From an uncultured Ectothiorhodospiraceae bacterium (lineage in GTDB: Bacteria > Pseudomonadota > Gammaproteobacteria > UBA6429 > Thiohalophilaceae), in NCBI GenBank assembly GCA_947259575.1, contig CAMYMU010000051.1:1-64000 (forward strand): DNA of 64,000 nucleotides, written 5' to 3'. Under the pieces are notes generated by a model. It searched no databases, had not been told where the DNA came from, and saw nothing but the letters and a program-made list of their open reading frames with translations. A program made the translations under genes and the position numbers. Of this stretch, positions 8,894 through 20,685 are shown piece after piece. The first letter of the stretch is position 1, and every line of letters begins with the position of its first letter.

Positions 8894-10051
8894 ATGTCCT
8901 TCCATTCAAAGCGCTCGTCACAAATTCAACCCTTTCATGTGATGCGGTTGTTAGCCCGTGCCCGGGAGCTGGAGGCGCAAGGCCGTGATATTGTGCATAT
9001 GGAAGTCGGTGAACCAGACTTTGAAACACCGCAACCGGTTATTGATGCCGCGCAAGCCGTGATTGCGACAGGTGAAATGTTTTATACACCTGCAACCGGA
9101 TTAGCTGCGCTCAAACAAAAACTCTCAGCACACTATCAACAAACTTATCAGGCCGAGATTGACCCCAAACGGATTGTGATTACGCCCGGGTCATCGGGTG
9201 CGTTGTTATTGTCACTGGCTTGTGTGGTAGAGCCGGGTAAAAATATTTTGATGGCCGACCCCGGTTATCCATGTAACCGTAACTTCAGTTATTTCTTAAA
9301 TGGCGAGGTGCGTGCGATCAATGTTGATGAGACCACTAACTATCAATTAACCGCGGACTTAATTGAACAACATTGGGATGAGAATACGGTCGGCGTTATT
9401 ATTGCCTCGCCATCAAACCCAACGGGCACCCTGGTTTCTACAGAGCAACTAAAAGCGATGGTAAAGCTTGTGGATAGTAAAGATGGCGTAATCTTTATGG
9501 ACGAGATCTACCATGGACTCGTTTATGCCGAACAAAATGCCTACTCAATCCTGAACTTTACCGACAATGCATTTGTGATAAACAGCTTTTCAAAGTTTTA
9601 TGGAATGACCGGCTGGCGAGTAGGCTGGTGTGTAGTGCCAGAAGACTACCTGACCTATGTCGATAACTTTGCACAAAACATATTCCTCGCTGCACCGACA
9701 CCCGCACAACATGCCGCGCTAGCCGCATTTGAACCACAGACGCAAAACATCCTCCAACAACGGTGTCAGGCCTTTAAACAACGACGTGATTTTTTGTTAC
9801 CGGCTTTACGCGAACTAGGTTTTCAAATTAAATCAGAACCCCAGGGCGCCTTTTATATTTATGCCGACTGCAGTGACTTAACTGACGACAGCGAACAACT
9901 ATGTGAACAACTCCTTGAACAGGTCGGCGTAGCGATTACACCCGGCATGGACTTTGGGAATAACAGATATAAGCAACATGTCAGGTTTGCTTATACTACT
10001 TCGATTGAACGGTTGAAGATTGGGGTTGAAAGGATTGCTGGTTTTTTATAA
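8894..10051 (+). CDS. PLP-dependent aminotransferase, class I/II
   Basis: Fold-type I aminotransferase, 385 aa, cytoplasmic. It has the GEPDFETPQPV and SNPTGT substrate and PLP-site motifs, YHGLVYAEQ with the PLP-contacting tyrosine, and the Schiff-base lysine in NSFSKFYGMTGWRVGW near residue 234. The C-terminus carries the carboxylate-binding arginine in VRFAYTTS. It belongs to the aspartate/alanine aminotransferase superfamily; the specific donor and acceptor cannot be told from sequence. The ATG follows the cbbY stop by 2 bases, and the gene is followed directly by a multi-hairpin repeat element. Confidence 0.85.
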   Translation: MSFHSKRSSQIQPFHVMRLLARARELEAQGRDIVHMEVGEPDFETPQPVIDAAQAVIATGEMFYTPATGLAALKQKLSAHYQQTYQAEIDPKRIVITPGSSGALLLSLACVVEPGKNILMADPGYPCNRNFSYFLNGEVRAINVDETTNYQLTADLIEQHWDENTVGVIIASPSNPTGTLVSTEQLKAMVKLVDSKDGVIFMDEIYHGLVYAEQNAYSILNFTDNAFVINSFSKFYGMTGWRVGWCVVPEDYLTYVDNFAQNIFLAAPTPAQHAALAAFEPQTQNILQQRCQAFKQRRDFLLPALRELGFQIKSEPQGAFYIYADCSDLTDDSEQLCEQLLEQVGVAITPGMDFGNNRYKQHVRFAYTTSIERLKIGVERIAGFL

Positions 10052-10060
10052 TTGTATTTC

Positions 10061-10690
10061 TTTTTCGCTTCGCTGAGTTTGAATTTTTTCGCTCTCGCCG
10101 AGAGCGACCTACTTTCTTGTATCGACAAGAAAGTAGGCAAAGAAACTCTTCCCCTGCGCCAGCCAAACATTCGATTCTTATTGGCTTACTCAGTGAAACT
10201 TTGTGATTCGCCTTCCCTGGCTCATCACAAAGGCTCGGCGTCCTGCCTCGCCCCATTCGGGTTTCACTTGCGCTTAGCCAAACGCCTCTCATGGCGCGCA
10301 AGGGGATTTTTGCTCACACCAAGAATAGAGAGACTAACCAGTATTAATTTCTCTGTACTAACTCAGTGGATGGATCTCCATGCGCTGGCTGCGAGAAGAA
10401 ATTGGCTGCCACGCAAGTAAGGCCTGAAAGGGCGAGGCAGGGAAGCCGAGCCTGCGCGTTGAGGCAGGAGGCCGAATCGCGCAGCCTTACTGAGTACTGC
10501 CAATTTGCTTCGAGTGATTTGCCAGCGACGGAGTGTCTTTTTTCTTTCGTCTCTTTCTTTTTGGACAAGCAAAAAGAAAGGGACTCGCTTCAGCGAAGCG
10601 AAAAAGTAATAAATAGATTCCCATTTTCATGGGAATGACAATAGTTCTCTCGGCGAGAGCGAAAAAGCACTGAAAAACGCGAAGCGAAAT
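10061..10690. repeat. Multi-hairpin repeat element, copy 1
   Basis: This 630-base non-coding stretch is a chain of hairpins in two facing arms. Left arm: CGCTCTCG/CGAGAGCG, then CCTACTTTCTTGT/ACAAGAAAGTAGG (about 10108-10138), then nested stems AGTGAAA/TTTCACT (10192-10198 with 10262-10268) and CTTTGTGAT/ATCACAAAG (10199-10207 with 10224-10232). Right arm: GTAAGG/CCTTAC (10417-10422 with 10485-10490) around CTGCGCG/CGCGCAG (10452-10458 with 10478-10484), then CTTTCTTTTTG/CAAAAAGAAAG, then TCGCTTCAGCGAAGCGA. The two nested-stem modules share loop sequences (GGCGAGGCAG, CCGAGCC, GGCGAATC-like) but have different stems that still pair. About 220 bases (10088-10308) recur inverted in copy 2. Apparent ORFs here are by-products of the repeat. 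Confidence 0.85.
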
Positions 10691-10697
10691 TAAAAAA

Positions 10698-11441
10698 CTA
10701 CTTAGCCTCTAACATCGGAAACTGCTCAACTCTCATTGCGGTTGCTCCTGCAACGGCAACAGGCATGACGATAAAATTAAAAAACGGCATCATGGTACCG
10801 AGTGTCACGGCGCTGCCAAAGCCTAATGACATCATGCGCTTTTTGGAGACTTCTTTTCTGATGTCACTAAAGGTGAGTCCATAGTTGCCCATGGGATAGT
10901 CTGAATATTCAATGCTAAACATCCAGGCGCCAAAGATGAACCAGATCACGGCGATCAGGGGTGGAAAAATAAATAACAACACTAGTGAAATAATGGCGAG
11001 CGGGATGGCCCACATTAGGAAATAGAGCCATTTTTTTAATTCACCTAGCATAATGGCACCAAACTCGGCCATGATATTGCGATCGCTACCTGGTGGTATT
11101 TTTCCGGTGAGGTGTTCTTCAACTTTGGCGGCAAGAAAACCATTGAAAGGGGCGCCGACAATATTTGCCAGAAAGGTAAAGGTGTAAAACATAATGAGTA
11201 AGGCAAGTAGGTAATACATTATCTCCAGCACGACTTTAACCCAGGCTAGCCACTCGGGTAGATCGTCAGGGATATATTCTTTGATCAGATCTTGCATGTA
11301 ACCACCCAGTGTCATGATCAGTACCGCGAAGATGACGATATTGATTAGTAATGGGATAGCAACGTAGCGTTTAACACCGGGTTTAGTAATCAGTGATAGA
11401 CCTTGAATAAAATATTTAAATCCACTTGTCGTTGTTGCCAT
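10698..11441 (-). CDS. cysZ: CysZ-type membrane protein (EI24 domain)
   Basis: Inner-membrane protein of the CysZ/EI24 family; CysZ of E. coli takes up sulfate for cysteine synthesis. The 247 residues contain about four to six hydrophobic segments, including YVAIPLLINIVIFAVLIM near residue 27, a long segment around YYLLALLIMFYTFTFLANIV, and one around AIISLVLLFIFPPLIAVIW, plus the family signature GAPFNGFLAAKVEEHLTG. The start at 11441 is chosen because AAAGGA precedes it and homology begins there; the longer reading frame to 11693 lies inside the kinase gene. It starts 34 bases after the kinase stop, so it is probably the third gene of queF-kinase-cysZ. Confidence 0.87.
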   Translation of the reverse strand: MATTTSGFKYFIQGLSLITKPGVKRYVAIPLLINIVIFAVLIMTLGGYMQDLIKEYIPDDLPEWLAWVKVVLEIMYYLLALLIMFYTFTFLANIVGAPFNGFLAAKVEEHLTGKIPPGSDRNIMAEFGAIMLGELKKWLYFLMWAIPLAIISLVLLFIFPPLIAVIWFIFGAWMFSIEYSDYPMGNYGLTFSDIRKEVSKKRMMSLGFGSAVTLGTMMPFFNFIVMPVAVAGATAMRVEQFPMLEAK

Positions 11442-11475
11442 TCCTTTATCTCCCAACCAATTTTTTAAAAAAATA

Positions 11476-12780
11476 CTATTTTGATATGCCTTGCATCGCA
11501 AGTAAGGCGCTGCCATAGGCGGCTTCAGTATACTCGCTTTGCTGGATTTCTGTGTTGCAATATCGTTTCCGAATTTGTGTCCAGGCAGTATTTTTTGCCC
11601 CGCCTCCGACGGTACAGATCGAGGTTGGGTAGGGGGCGCCAAGCTCGGCGAGTCGTTGATAAGCCTGGTGTTCGATAGATGCGATTCCTTCAAGCAGGCC
11701 CTGGAAAAACGTTACATCGTCATCGGGGCGTGGGCTTAGCCGGGGAGCAAGGGCTGGATCGTTTATCGGAAACCGTTCACCGGTGTGAAGTAGTGGATAG
11801 TAGTCAAGGCCGGTGTCCTGTGTTGGATCGATAGCCTCGCTCATTGCCGACATTTCTTCATCGCTGAAGTAATGTCGTAGGACCGCGCCACCCGAATTTG
11901 AGCCACCGCCGACTAACCATCGACGTTCAGATGGAGGGCCAAAAGGCTGGCTGTAGATACCATAGCGTTCATCAAACACGGGTGACTCACTGATGACCTT
12001 CACCACCAGGGTGGACCCCAGTGAGGTGACGGCCTCACCAGGTTGCTGAATACCGGTTGCCAGTATCGCGGCGTGGGAGTCAGTGGTGCCTGCAACAAGT
12101 TGGCAGTGCTTAGCAAAACCATATTTGTCGATAGCCTCTGTCGAGATGGGGGCGATGACCTCACCTGGAGTGTGTACCGTGGGTAAACGTTGTCGAATAT
12201 TAGGTAATGCCCTTAACCAGTCGGGCCACTTGTTTTCAAAAGGGTCATAGCCTGTCTTCAGGCAGTTATTCACATCACTATGTCCGGCTTGTCCGGTTAG
12301 CAGAAAGCCAAGCCAATCGGCCTGGTGCATCGCAAAGCGAGCGTCTTGTGATTCATGTTCGTGTAACCACATCAGCTTGGGCAGGCCGGCGGCGAGGGAT
12401 TGCACGATGCTATTTACAGGGGTGTTGTCGGCGGCGAGTGCTTGCAGTTGCGTGACTTGCGCTTGCGAGCGAGCGTCGTTGTACATCAAGGCCGGACTGG
12501 TAGGTTGTCCCTGATCATCCGTAAACAAGACCGTGCCCGATGTGCCATCGATGGCAATCCGTTCGATATTTTGGAAATGGGCCTGTTGTGATAAGGCCGT
12601 TAGGACTTGGTCCAGCACTTCTGCCCAAACCTGCGGCGCCTGCGAAATTTGTTTACCTGTCACATCTGAAGGGGGTAAAGGACGCGATAACTCGGCCACG
12701 ACATTGGCTTGTTGGTCGATACAACAGGCGCGAATACCCGAGGTGCCGGCATCGATGCCCAAAAATAAGACCTTGCTCAA
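11476..12780 (-). CDS. FGGY-family carbohydrate kinase, probably pentulose (D-ribulose) kinase-like
   Basis: ATP-dependent sugar kinase of the FGGY family, 434 aa. It has the N-terminal phosphate-1 motif [12 protein letters not shown], the catalytic region [12 protein letters not shown] near residue 235, the phosphate-2 region [10 protein letters not shown], and the adenosine motif [12 protein letters not shown] near 395. The compact length and [18 protein letters not shown] segments resemble the cyanobacterial and plant D-ribulose kinase group as I recall it; the substrate is not proven. The start is TTG, whose last two bases overlap the queF stop (TTGA), indicating translational coupling with queF. 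Confidence 0.8.
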   Translation of the reverse strand: MSKVLFLGIDAGTSGIRACCIDQQANVVAELSRPLPPSDVTGKQISQAPQVWAEVLDQVLTALSQQAHFQNIERIAIDGTSGTVLFTDDQGQPTSPALMYNDARSQAQVTQLQALAADNTPVNSIVQSLAAGLPKLMWLHEHESQDARFAMHQADWLGFLLTGQAGHSDVNNCLKTGYDPFENKWPDWLRALPNIRQRLPTVHTPGEVIAPISTEAIDKYGFAKHCQLVAGTTDSHAAILATGIQQPGEAVTSLGSTLVVKVISESPVFDERYGIYSQPFGPPSERRWLVGGGSNSGGAVLRHYFSDEEMSAMSEAIDPTQDTGLDYYPLLHTGERFPINDPALAPRLSPRPDDDVTFFQGLLEGIASIEHQAYQRLAELGAPYPTSICTVGGGAKNTAWTQIRKRYCNTEIQQSEYTEAAYGSALLAMQGISK

Positions 12781-13178
12781 GGCAAACTGACAGGGGTCGG
12801 CGGTTGCCAGTCAGGGTTTCGGTGCTCACAGACAACCTTGGTGTAAATACCGCCTCGCACATTAAAGTCCGCGATCAATCGCATGAATCGAGGCTGGGTT
12901 GCTGCAACCAGGTCATCGAGGATACGGTTGGTGACGGCTTCGTGAAAGGCACCTTCATCTCTATATGACCAGACGTATAGTTTCAATGACTTAAGTTCTA
13001 CACACAGCTTGTCGGCAACATACTCGATTGTGAGCTCGGCAAAATCGGGTTGGCCGGTTTTTGGGCACAGGCAGGTGAATTCCGGCACGTCAATGCGGAT
13101 CGTGTAGTCCCGTTCCGGCATTGGGTTGTCGAAGGTCTCAAGCTCTTTACTTGGTTGGGTAGAGGTGTGTGTCGTCAT
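12777..13178 (-). CDS. queF: NADPH-dependent 7-cyano-7-deazaguanine reductase
   Basis: Reduces preQ0 to preQ1 in queuosine biosynthesis, using NADPH. This is the short single-domain form (133 aa) of the tunnelling fold: the catalytic cysteine lies in [16 protein letters not shown] near residue 37, the QueF signature is ELKSLKLY near 64, and conserved [13 protein letters not shown] follows. Its product pathway ends in queuosine tRNA, the substrate of the GluQ enzyme encoded 7 kb away. First gene of a leftward operon, overlapping the kinase start. It diverges from smc across 130 bases. Confidence 0.93.
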   Translation of the reverse strand: MTTHTSTQPSKELETFDNPMPERDYTIRIDVPEFTCLCPKTGQPDFAELTIEYVADKLCVELKSLKLYVWSYRDEGAFHEAVTNRILDDLVAATQPRFMRLIADFNVRGGIYTKVVCEHRNPDWQPPTPVSLP

Positions 13179-13308
13179 AGGCCGGAAAGATAACGGAATA
13201 GGTGGCCCAAGTACAAGTCATAATCGGGACACAAGTCTTAAAAATTTTACAAACTTGCGTAATGTCAATCTTGTATGATCGGCTAGCGATCGAGTACATT
13301 AGTCGCCC

Positions 13309-16300
13309 ATGCGATTACGTAAACTCAAGCTAGCCGGCTTCAAATCCTTCGTTGACCCCACCACGGTTCACTTTCCCAGTGATCGGATCGGTGTTGTGGG
13401 CCCCAATGGTTGTGGCAAATCCAATGTTATCGATGCCGTGCGCTGGGTGATGGGCGAATCCTCCGCCAAGCAGCTGCGTGGCGACTCCATGGCCGATGTT
13501 GTTTTTAATGGTTCAAATACCCGCAAGCCTGTTGGTCAGGCCTCCGTCGAGCTTGTTTTTGAAAATAAAGAAGGGCGCCTGGGCGGTCAGTGGGCGAATT
13601 ACAATGAGATATCAGTTAAACGCACAGTCAGTCGAGATGGTTCATCCAGTTACCACCTGAATGGCGCAAAATGCCGACGTCGCGATATCACTGATATTTT
13701 TCTGGGCACCGGCCTGGGCCCCAGAAGTTATGCGATCATTGAGCAGGGCACGATCTCTCGAATCATCGAAGCCAAACCGGAAGACTTAAGAGTATTCCTG
13801 GAAGAGGCTGCCGGTATCTCTAAATATAAAGAGCGCCGCCGTGAAACAGAAAACCGTATTCGCCATACCCGTGACAATCTCGATCGCCTTAACGACCTGC
13901 GCGAAGAACTCGATAAGCAGCTAAACCACTTGCAGCGCCAGGCCAAGGCAGCAGAAAAATATAAAATTCTGAAAGAAGAAGAGCGGATCTTAAGCGGCCA
14001 GTTACAGGCGCTACGTTGGCAGGGACAAAACGAAAAAGCACAAGGTATTGAATCCAAGATCCGCGACAAGGAAACCGAACTGGAAGCCTCTCGGGCAACA
14101 CAACGTAATATTGAAGCGGATATCGAAAAGCAACGTGAGGGATTGGCGGAAGCAAACGAACTCTTTAATAAAGTACAGAGTCGATTTTATAGTGTCGGTT
14201 CGGATATCGCGCGACTGGAACAGTCCATTCAGCATACTCGCGAGCGTAAGCAACAACAGCAAAATGATCTTTCACAATTAGAAAAAGATCTAAGTGAAGC
14301 GAAATCACATCTCAGCACGGATCAACAACGCATCACTGATTTGCAACAAGAGCTTGAGAATATCGGGCCAGCACTGGAACAAGCGGAATCTGCTGAGCAA
14401 GCTGCGGTGGATGCATTGAACCAGTCAGAACATGCCATGCAAACCTGGCAGCAGCAGTGGGAGCAGTTTACTCATCAGGCCGCAGAGCCTGCACGTGTGG
14501 TTGAAGTTGAGACGGCTCGGATTCAACAACTTGATATGCAAAAGGCGCATTTGTCTGAGCGCAAACAAAAACTTACTGAAGAACTTGAAAAACATCGCGA
14601 TCCAGAACTCGAAAAAGAACTATCAGAGCTAAATGTTGATCTAGATAGTAAAAAGAAAACGTTGGATGAGAAACAAACTAATTTAACCTCAACACAGGAA
14701 GAAATTACAAAACTGCGTGATTCATTAAGCGAAATTAATATTCGATATGATGATGAGCAGGAAAGCTTACAGGCGCTTCGATCAAAGCATGTCTCCCAGG
14801 TTGCGTTGCAGAAAGCTGCGCTGGGTAAGGAACACGAAGGCGTTAAGGACTGGTTGCAGAGCGAAGGTCTGGAACAGGCCAAGCGACTGGCAGAAGTGCT
14901 CGAAGTCGAGCCCGGCTGGGAAGTCGCTGTTGAGTGTGTATTAGGTATGCACCTTGAGGCGGTTTGCGTTGATAGTCTCGATTCTTTGTTTAATAAAGTA
15001 AAAGCCTTTGGTGAAGGTCAGTTAACCCTGATTGAAACCGCTCAATCCCATGAGCAAACAGCGCATAACAAAGCGCAGTCACTTAGCAGTAAAATTCTTT
15101 CCGGTGGCCCATCACTACCTCAGGTGGATGGTGTCTATGCGGTCGAGACTTTAAATGATGCGCTTGCCTTACGGCCGCGACTGATGCGAACAGAGTCGGT
15201 GGTCACGAAAGATGGCTTATGGCTTGGGATTGGCTGGTTGCGCGTCATTAAACAAGAAGAGTCGCATAAAGGTATTTTGCAGCGCGAACAGGAATTGAAA
15301 CAGCTTGAGAATAATATAGACAGCCTGGAAAAAGAATTTAGCAATCTGCAGTTAGAGCGAAATCAAGTCCAGGACAAACTCAAGCAGTATGAGCAACAGC
15401 GCGATGTTCTACAGCAGGCCTTGCAGCAAATTAATAGTGAATTTAATGAAGTCAATGCAAAAGTAAGTGCCTTGAATTCTCGTTACGAACAAGCCCTGGC
15501 GCGGATTAAGAATATTGAACACGATCTTTCCGAGCTTAGTACACAAATAGAAAGTGCTGAACATGCTGTTAGCCAGTCAAAACAGAAAATTAGTCAGGCT
15601 GAAAGTCTAATTAGCGGTCACGAAAAACAGCGCGAACAGCTAATCGAACAACGTGATACTTTACAGGCCGCGTTACAAGAGTCGCGTAACAAAGCTGAGT
15701 CATCACGGGCTAGTGCTCAGGAAGTTCGATTGCGCGCTGAAGCCATCCGTGCTGAATTGAATTCAATCCAAAAAGCGTTAGAGAGAACCGATAGCCAACA
15801 GAACCAGCTGACTTCACGTCGTGAAGAATTACACGGTGCAGTAGAAGCAGCAGAAGAGCCGTTGAAGAAGATGTCGGCGGAATTGGAAGAGTTTTTGGAA
15901 GCGCGCGTTAAGATTGAAGCTGAATTAAGTTCATCACGGGATAATGTTCAGGCGATTGAGAACAAACACCGTGAGCTGGATGATGCTCGTCTTAAGGCCG
16001 AAGAAGGTGTTCAACAGGTTCGAACTAAATTAGAAGAAACAAGAATCGGTTGGCAAGAGATAAAGGTTCGACGCCAGACTATTCAGGAATCGGTGCAGGC
16101 CGCAGGTTTTGAAGTTGAGACCCTGTTAAAAGAATTACCTGAAGGGGCAGAAGAAAAAAACTGGCAGGAATCGTTGCAATCGGTTGAACGCAAAATACAA
16201 CGTTTGGGTGCAATTAACCTGGCAGCGATTGATGAATATGATCAGCAGTCAGAGCGTAAGATTTATCTGGATGCACAGAATGAAGATCTGGTTAGTGCAC

Positions 16301-16818
16301 TAAAGACACTGGAAGATGCGATTGAAAAAATTGATCTGGAAACCAAGACCCGTTTCCAGGAGACGTTTGAAAAAGTAAATAACGGCTTTAAAGAGCTATT
16401 CCCAAGATTATTTGGTGGTGGTAAAGCTTATTTAGAAATGACGAGTGATAATATCCTGGATACAGGCATCACTGTTATGGCACGCCCACCTGGAAAACGG
16501 AATAGCACCATTCACTTGCTTTCAGGTGGTGAGAAGGCCTTAACCGCAGTTGCCTTAGTATTCTCTATCTTTGAGTTAAATCCAGCGCCATTCTGTATGC
16601 TTGATGAGGTGGACGCGCCGTTGGATGATGCCAATGTTGGCCGCTATTGCGATATGCTGAAGCATATGTCGGATCGCATTCAGTTTATATTTATTACGCA
16701 CAACAAGATCACAATGGAGATTGCCGATCATCTTACCGGTGTAACTATGCACGAACCGGGTGTATCGAGATTGGTTGCAGTCGATGTAGATGAAGCAGTT
16801 AAACTGGCAGCCGTATAA
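13309..16818 (+). CDS. smc: Chromosome segregation ATPase Smc
   Basis: Core of the Smc-ScpAB condensin that organises and segregates the chromosome. The 1169 aa have the complete SMC layout: N-terminal ATPase lobe with Walker A GPNGCGKSNVIDAVRW near residue 32, a coiled coil rich in E, Q, K and L (about 165-500), the hinge (about 505-650, containing VAVECVLGMHLEAVCVDS), the return coiled coil, and the C-terminal lobe with the signature LSGGEKALTAVAL and Walker B FCMLDEVDAPLDD near 1100. Its partners scpA and scpB lie at 24.9-26.5 kb. It is followed 42 bases later by zipA and then ligA, an order common in gammaproteobacteria. Confidence 0.97.
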   Translation: MRLRKLKLAGFKSFVDPTTVHFPSDRIGVVGPNGCGKSNVIDAVRWVMGESSAKQLRGDSMADVVFNGSNTRKPVGQASVELVFENKEGRLGGQWANYNEISVKRTVSRDGSSSYHLNGAKCRRRDITDIFLGTGLGPRSYAIIEQGTISRIIEAKPEDLRVFLEEAAGISKYKERRRETENRIRHTRDNLDRLNDLREELDKQLNHLQRQAKAAEKYKILKEEERILSGQLQALRWQGQNEKAQGIESKIRDKETELEASRATQRNIEADIEKQREGLAEANELFNKVQSRFYSVGSDIARLEQSIQHTRERKQQQQNDLSQLEKDLSEAKSHLSTDQQRITDLQQELENIGPALEQAESAEQAAVDALNQSEHAMQTWQQQWEQFTHQAAEPARVVEVETARIQQLDMQKAHLSERKQKLTEELEKHRDPELEKELSELNVDLDSKKKTLDEKQTNLTSTQEEITKLRDSLSEINIRYDDEQESLQALRSKHVSQVALQKAALGKEHEGVKDWLQSEGLEQAKRLAEVLEVEPGWEVAVECVLGMHLEAVCVDSLDSLFNKVKAFGEGQLTLIETAQSHEQTAHNKAQSLSSKILSGGPSLPQVDGVYAVETLNDALALRPRLMRTESVVTKDGLWLGIGWLRVIKQEESHKGILQREQELKQLENNIDSLEKEFSNLQLERNQVQDKLKQYEQQRDVLQQALQQINSEFNEVNAKVSALNSRYEQALARIKNIEHDLSELSTQIESAEHAVSQSKQKISQAESLISGHEKQREQLIEQRDTLQAALQESRNKAESSRASAQEVRLRAEAIRAELNSIQKALERTDSQQNQLTSRREELHGAVEAAEEPLKKMSAELEEFLEARVKIEAELSSSRDNVQAIENKHRELDDARLKAEEGVQQVRTKLEETRIGWQEIKVRRQTIQESVQAAGFEVETLLKELPEGAEEKNWQESLQSVERKIQRLGAINLAAIDEYDQQSERKIYLDAQNEDLVSALKTLEDAIEKIDLETKTRFQETFEKVNNGFKELFPRLFGGGKAYLEMTSDNILDTGITVMARPPGKRNSTIHLLSGGEKALTAVALVFSIFELNPAPFCMLDEVDAPLDDANVGRYCDMLKHMSDRIQFIFITHNKITMEIADHLTGVTMHEPGVSRLVAVDVDEAVKLAAV

Positions 16819-16860
16819 CTATAACCGGTAGCAACACACTTAATACTAAGAGCCGCTGCA

Positions 16861-17739
16861 ATGGACACGCTACGTGTATCACTACTGATCGTCGGGATTC
16901 TTATTATAGTTGGAATCTATTTTATAGGTCGCCGTCAACTTGACGCTGAAGATCGTCGTATTAAATTAAGTTCTGGCATCCCCTGGTCAAAACTATTCAG
17001 TAAATTAACTGCTGCCTTTTCAAAAGTCAGCTGGCCAAAAATATCAATCCCCCGATTCTCTTTATCCCGATTCTCATTAACCAGGTTCAGCTTGCCCAAG
17101 TTCAGCTTGCCAGGCAGAGAACGCCCCTTTTCGGATGAAACCACACCAACAGTTAACGAAAAATTGAGCGATGATGATCTTGATGGGATCGAGTCAATCG
17201 TTGCTGATCGAAAAGAAATTGTTTCGAATGCTGATGATGTGACTCTCATCGTTGAGTTAACCAGTGATCAGATTGCCCCAGGTGGAGAGCAGCTGTTTAT
17301 TCCGGTAACGATTGTTGGGCGGCATGGTCGTCGTTTTACCGGTGAAAATATTGTTTTTGCTATGAATGAGAGTGAATTTATACGCGATGACACTGGGATT
17401 TATTATCATGAAGTGGCCGATGCTCAGGGCTTTAAACAGAAGTGTCTCGGGCTCGCCAATATTGTTGAACCAGGCACCTTTGAAGAAAATCACCTGATGG
17501 GGACCTTTGATACACCAGGATTGGTTTTATATTTACATTTACCTGCACCTGTTGAGGCGCGAGAAGCCTTTTCAATCCTGATTGAAAAAGGACGAAAGTT
17601 GGCTGAGGTACTGGAAGGTGATCTTTGTGATGAAACCCGGAGTGTCTTAACTAATCAGACAATAGGTCATTTAAAAGAAAAGGTAGAGGCTTACCGTTTT
17701 AAACAGAAAATGACTCAACTCAAGCACCATCGAAAGTAA
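16861..17739 (+). CDS. zipA: Cell division protein ZipA
   Basis: Tethers FtsZ filaments to the inner membrane at the division site. The N-terminal transmembrane helix is visible (VSLLIVGILIIVGIYFIG, residues 6-23) and points the rest into the cytoplasm. Residues 120-292 form the ZipA C-terminal FtsZ-binding domain (TLIVELTSDQIAPGGEQL through FQIL-like strands). The linker is unusual: around residues 58-82 it repeats a K/RFSL unit (PRFSL, SRFSL, TRFSL, PKFSL). The gene sits between smc and ligA, its usual place, and its stop is 6 bases before the preferred ligA ATG. Confidence 0.92.
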   Translation: MDTLRVSLLIVGILIIVGIYFIGRRQLDAEDRRIKLSSGIPWSKLFSKLTAAFSKVSWPKISIPRFSLSRFSLTRFSLPKFSLPGRERPFSDETTPTVNEKLSDDDLDGIESIVADRKEIVSNADDVTLIVELTSDQIAPGGEQLFIPVTIVGRHGRRFTGENIVFAMNESEFIRDDTGIYYHEVADAQGFKQKCLGLANIVEPGTFEENHLMGTFDTPGLVLYLHLPAPVEAREAFSILIEKGRKLAEVLEGDLCDETRSVLTNQTIGHLKEKVEAYRFKQKMTQLKHHRK

Positions 17740-19779
<2,040 letters not shown>

Positions 19780-19818
19780 GAACAGTTTTCCTGATCGTGC
19801 AGGTATCTTTTTTGTGCG

Positions 19819-20643
19819 TTACTTTAATTTGATGTTAACTTTTGCTTTGTTGCGCAGGTTACTCACATAAGTTTGAATACGTGTTTGCTGGATGATGCGG
19901 GTCAGTTGTTTTTTAGTCTGTTCAAAAGTGGGTGGTTCTTTCTTTCTCGTATCATCCAGCTTGAGAATATGCCAGCCTGCACTCGACTTGACGGGGTTCT
20001 TACTGTACTTGCCTTTTTCCATCTCACCGATTGCCTGAGCGAGACCAGGTAGGCCTCTTAACTGTGCGAGGTTGAGCCAACCAATATCACCGCCTTTACT
20101 AGCAGATGGGTCTTGAGATTTTTCTTTTGCGACATCCTCAAATTTGTTTCCTTTGTCTAGCTCAGCAATGACTGCCTTTGCTTTATTCTCTCCATCAGGG
20201 TCAGAGCTTTTTATCAGGATGTGACGCACTTTATATTCCTTGAGATTGAGGCCTTTAATTTTTTGCGCATAAAGTTTTTTTAGCTCAGCATCTGAAACAG
20301 GTTTATTTACTTCAGATTTTTGCAACAGAGCCTTGTTAAATAGTTCCCGGCGTTGAAATTCGGCGATGTAGGCTAGATCTGGATCTTTATCTATTTTCTG
20401 TTTCTTAACTTCCTGATGAATGACTTCGCGATCAATTAAATCATCTAAGGCCTCAGATTGATTGTCAATTTTTTGCTGCGTCATGTTTTCTAGTAACTTG
20501 ATATGCTGGTCCAGTTGTTGGCGTGTGATTTTTGTGCCATTAACTGTAGCTACCACTTCGCTAGCGAATGCTGTTTCTGTCGTGACATTACTGACTAATA
20601 AGGTGGTTGACAGTAACAAGGCGATCTTAGTAAATGATTTCAT
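19819..20643 (-). CDS. Exported parvulin-type peptidyl-prolyl cis-trans isomerase
   Basis: Periplasmic folding factor of the PpiC/SurA type, 274 aa. The start at 20643 gives a clean signal peptide (MKSFTKIALLLSTTLLVSN with cleavage near AFA-S) and is preceded by GGGAAG; the longer frame to 20676 lacks these. A helical N-terminal SurA-like region (ATVNGTKITRQQLDQHIKLL) is followed by one parvulin domain from about residue 140: YKVRHILIKSS, SQDPSASKGGDIGWL, and VKSSAGWHILKLDD. Next to the yciB-yciI gene, 43 bases downstream of it on the same strand, a grouping seen in other gammaproteobacteria. Confidence 0.9.
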   Translation of the reverse strand: MKSFTKIALLLSTTLLVSNVTTETAFASEVVATVNGTKITRQQLDQHIKLLENMTQQKIDNQSEALDDLIDREVIHQEVKKQKIDKDPDLAYIAEFQRRELFNKALLQKSEVNKPVSDAELKKLYAQKIKGLNLKEYKVRHILIKSSDPDGENKAKAVIAELDKGNKFEDVAKEKSQDPSASKGGDIGWLNLAQLRGLPGLAQAIGEMEKGKYSKNPVKSSAGWHILKLDDTRKKEPPTFEQTKKQLTRIIQQTRIQTYVSNLRNKAKVNIKLK

Positions 20644-20685
20644 TTTTCTTCCCAGATATTGTGTGTAGTGCGCCAATTAAATAGG

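Noticed and set aside
10052-10638. Several 70-120 aa ORFs on both strands after the aminotransferase
   Set aside because: They lie within the multi-hairpin repeat; similar ORFs recur at the other copy only because the DNA repeats, with no start signals or domain pattern.
11442-11693. N-terminal extension of the cysZ reading frame by 84 residues
   Set aside because: This part lies entirely in the sugar-kinase gene, has no CysZ similarity, and an ATG with a good ribosome-binding site exists at 11441.
13246-13279. TTTACA ... TATGAT as an smc promoter
   Set aside because: The spacer would be 22 bases, too long for sigma-70; no better -35 was found, so no promoter is called.
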